NCBI GenBank assembly: GCA_009741485.1
Contig: CM019220.1
Span: 25,572,646-25,636,645 of the forward strand
DNA length: 64,000 nucleotides
Direction of reading: 5' to 3'
Origin: Malurus cyaneus samueli
Lineage: Eukaryota; Chordata; Aves; Passeriformes; Maluridae
Below the pieces are notes generated by a model, which saw only the letters and a list, made by a program, of their open reading frames with translations, was not told the origin of the DNA and searched no databases. This document shows positions 63,741 through 64,000 of this stretch, piece after piece. Made by a program: the position numbers and the translations under genes. Each line of letters begins with the position of its first letter. The first letter of the stretch is position 1.

Positions 63741-64000
63741 TGCTTTGCCCCCCTGTAGACAGGAACTTTAATACTGATTTCATTTAAAACAGAGCTCAGC
63801 TACTGCTATCTGCATCTGTGTAATCTTAAATGAAGAACTTCATGATGTGTTCAGGCAGCTTTCTTCACTAACTCCAGTGAGATTCCCACCTTTGGGGGCA
63901 AACCCTAATGAAAGCAGCAGATAACACTGTAAGAAAAAGCCAAAGCCAAGCCTTTACCTATAGATCTAATTTAGCAAATAGAAGAACTTGAATGATTCTT

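Larger units (their letters stand above)
57119..64000. other. Unique non-coding sequence with three enhancer-like blocks
   Basis: No gene is recognised to the end of the window. A (TAT)5 run lies at 58793-58809, T14 at 59365-59378 and A13 at 60052-60064. The frame 59463-59849 (minus, 128 codons) has no motif I recognise. Blocks 57340-57680, 60940-61340 and 63280-63740 are listed separately. Confidence 0.6.

Noticed and set aside
1..64000. CRISPR arrays, operons, insertion sequences and prokaryotic defence systems
   Set aside because: No regularly spaced repeats with unique spacers and no compact gene arrangement; the CR1 copy and sequence texture indicate a bird genome.
1..64000. Endogenous retroviral sequence
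   Set aside because: I found no paired long terminal repeats, primer-binding site or retroviral protein similarity; the only retroelement seen is the CR1 fragment.

Overview
This window looks like non-coding nuclear DNA from a bird, most likely a songbird. It has moderate GC content and mostly unique, CpG-poor sequence. It carries one short 5'-truncated CR1 LINE copy (about 52353-52660, minus strand), which is the typical avian retroelement. It also has a (TAGAA)n microsatellite running into a 22-base assembly gap (15184-15205), a large GGAT/GGA-type minisatellite (28761-29170) and a few small tandem duplications. The assignment to birds rests on the CR1 copy; the narrower songbird guess is weaker. 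I could not recognise any protein-coding gene, rRNA, tRNA, CRISPR array or bacterial-type operon on either strand.

The many open frames of 60-200 codons look like chance or low-complexity frames. The longest, 28419-29300 on the plus strand and its minus-strand shadows, are read straight through the minisatellite. The only frame with recognisable protein homology is the C-terminal end of CR1 ORF2 (stop codon at 52436-52438, minus strand).

Layout. 1-15103: unique sequence with small simple repeats and a homeodomain-motif-rich stretch near 10.6-11.1 kb. 15104-15252: microsatellite, gap and AT-rich inverted repeat. 15253-28427: unique sequence with the strongest block resembling conserved regulatory DNA (22.9-24.6 kb: two octamer motifs, three GATA motifs). 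28428-29170: a 13-base tandem triplet and the minisatellite. 29171-38670: unique sequence with several AT-rich enhancer-like blocks. 38671-38799: 50-base tandem repeat. 38800-52352: unique sequence with long poly(A) tracts and a tiny CpG-dense patch at 51746-51773. 52353-52660: CR1. 52661-64000: unique sequence with 33-base and 78-base tandem repeats, a CTCF-like motif and three further enhancer-like blocks.

The simplest reading is an intergenic gene desert, or one very long intron, near a developmental regulator. A slight C-over-G excess on the plus strand (198 C to 158 G in fifteen 60-base lines counted by hand) and more long A-runs than T-runs would fit an intron of a minus-strand gene, but this is weak. 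I did not find a clear, previously undescribed system. The regulatory-element and exon candidates below are hypotheses that need cross-species alignment or RNA data.
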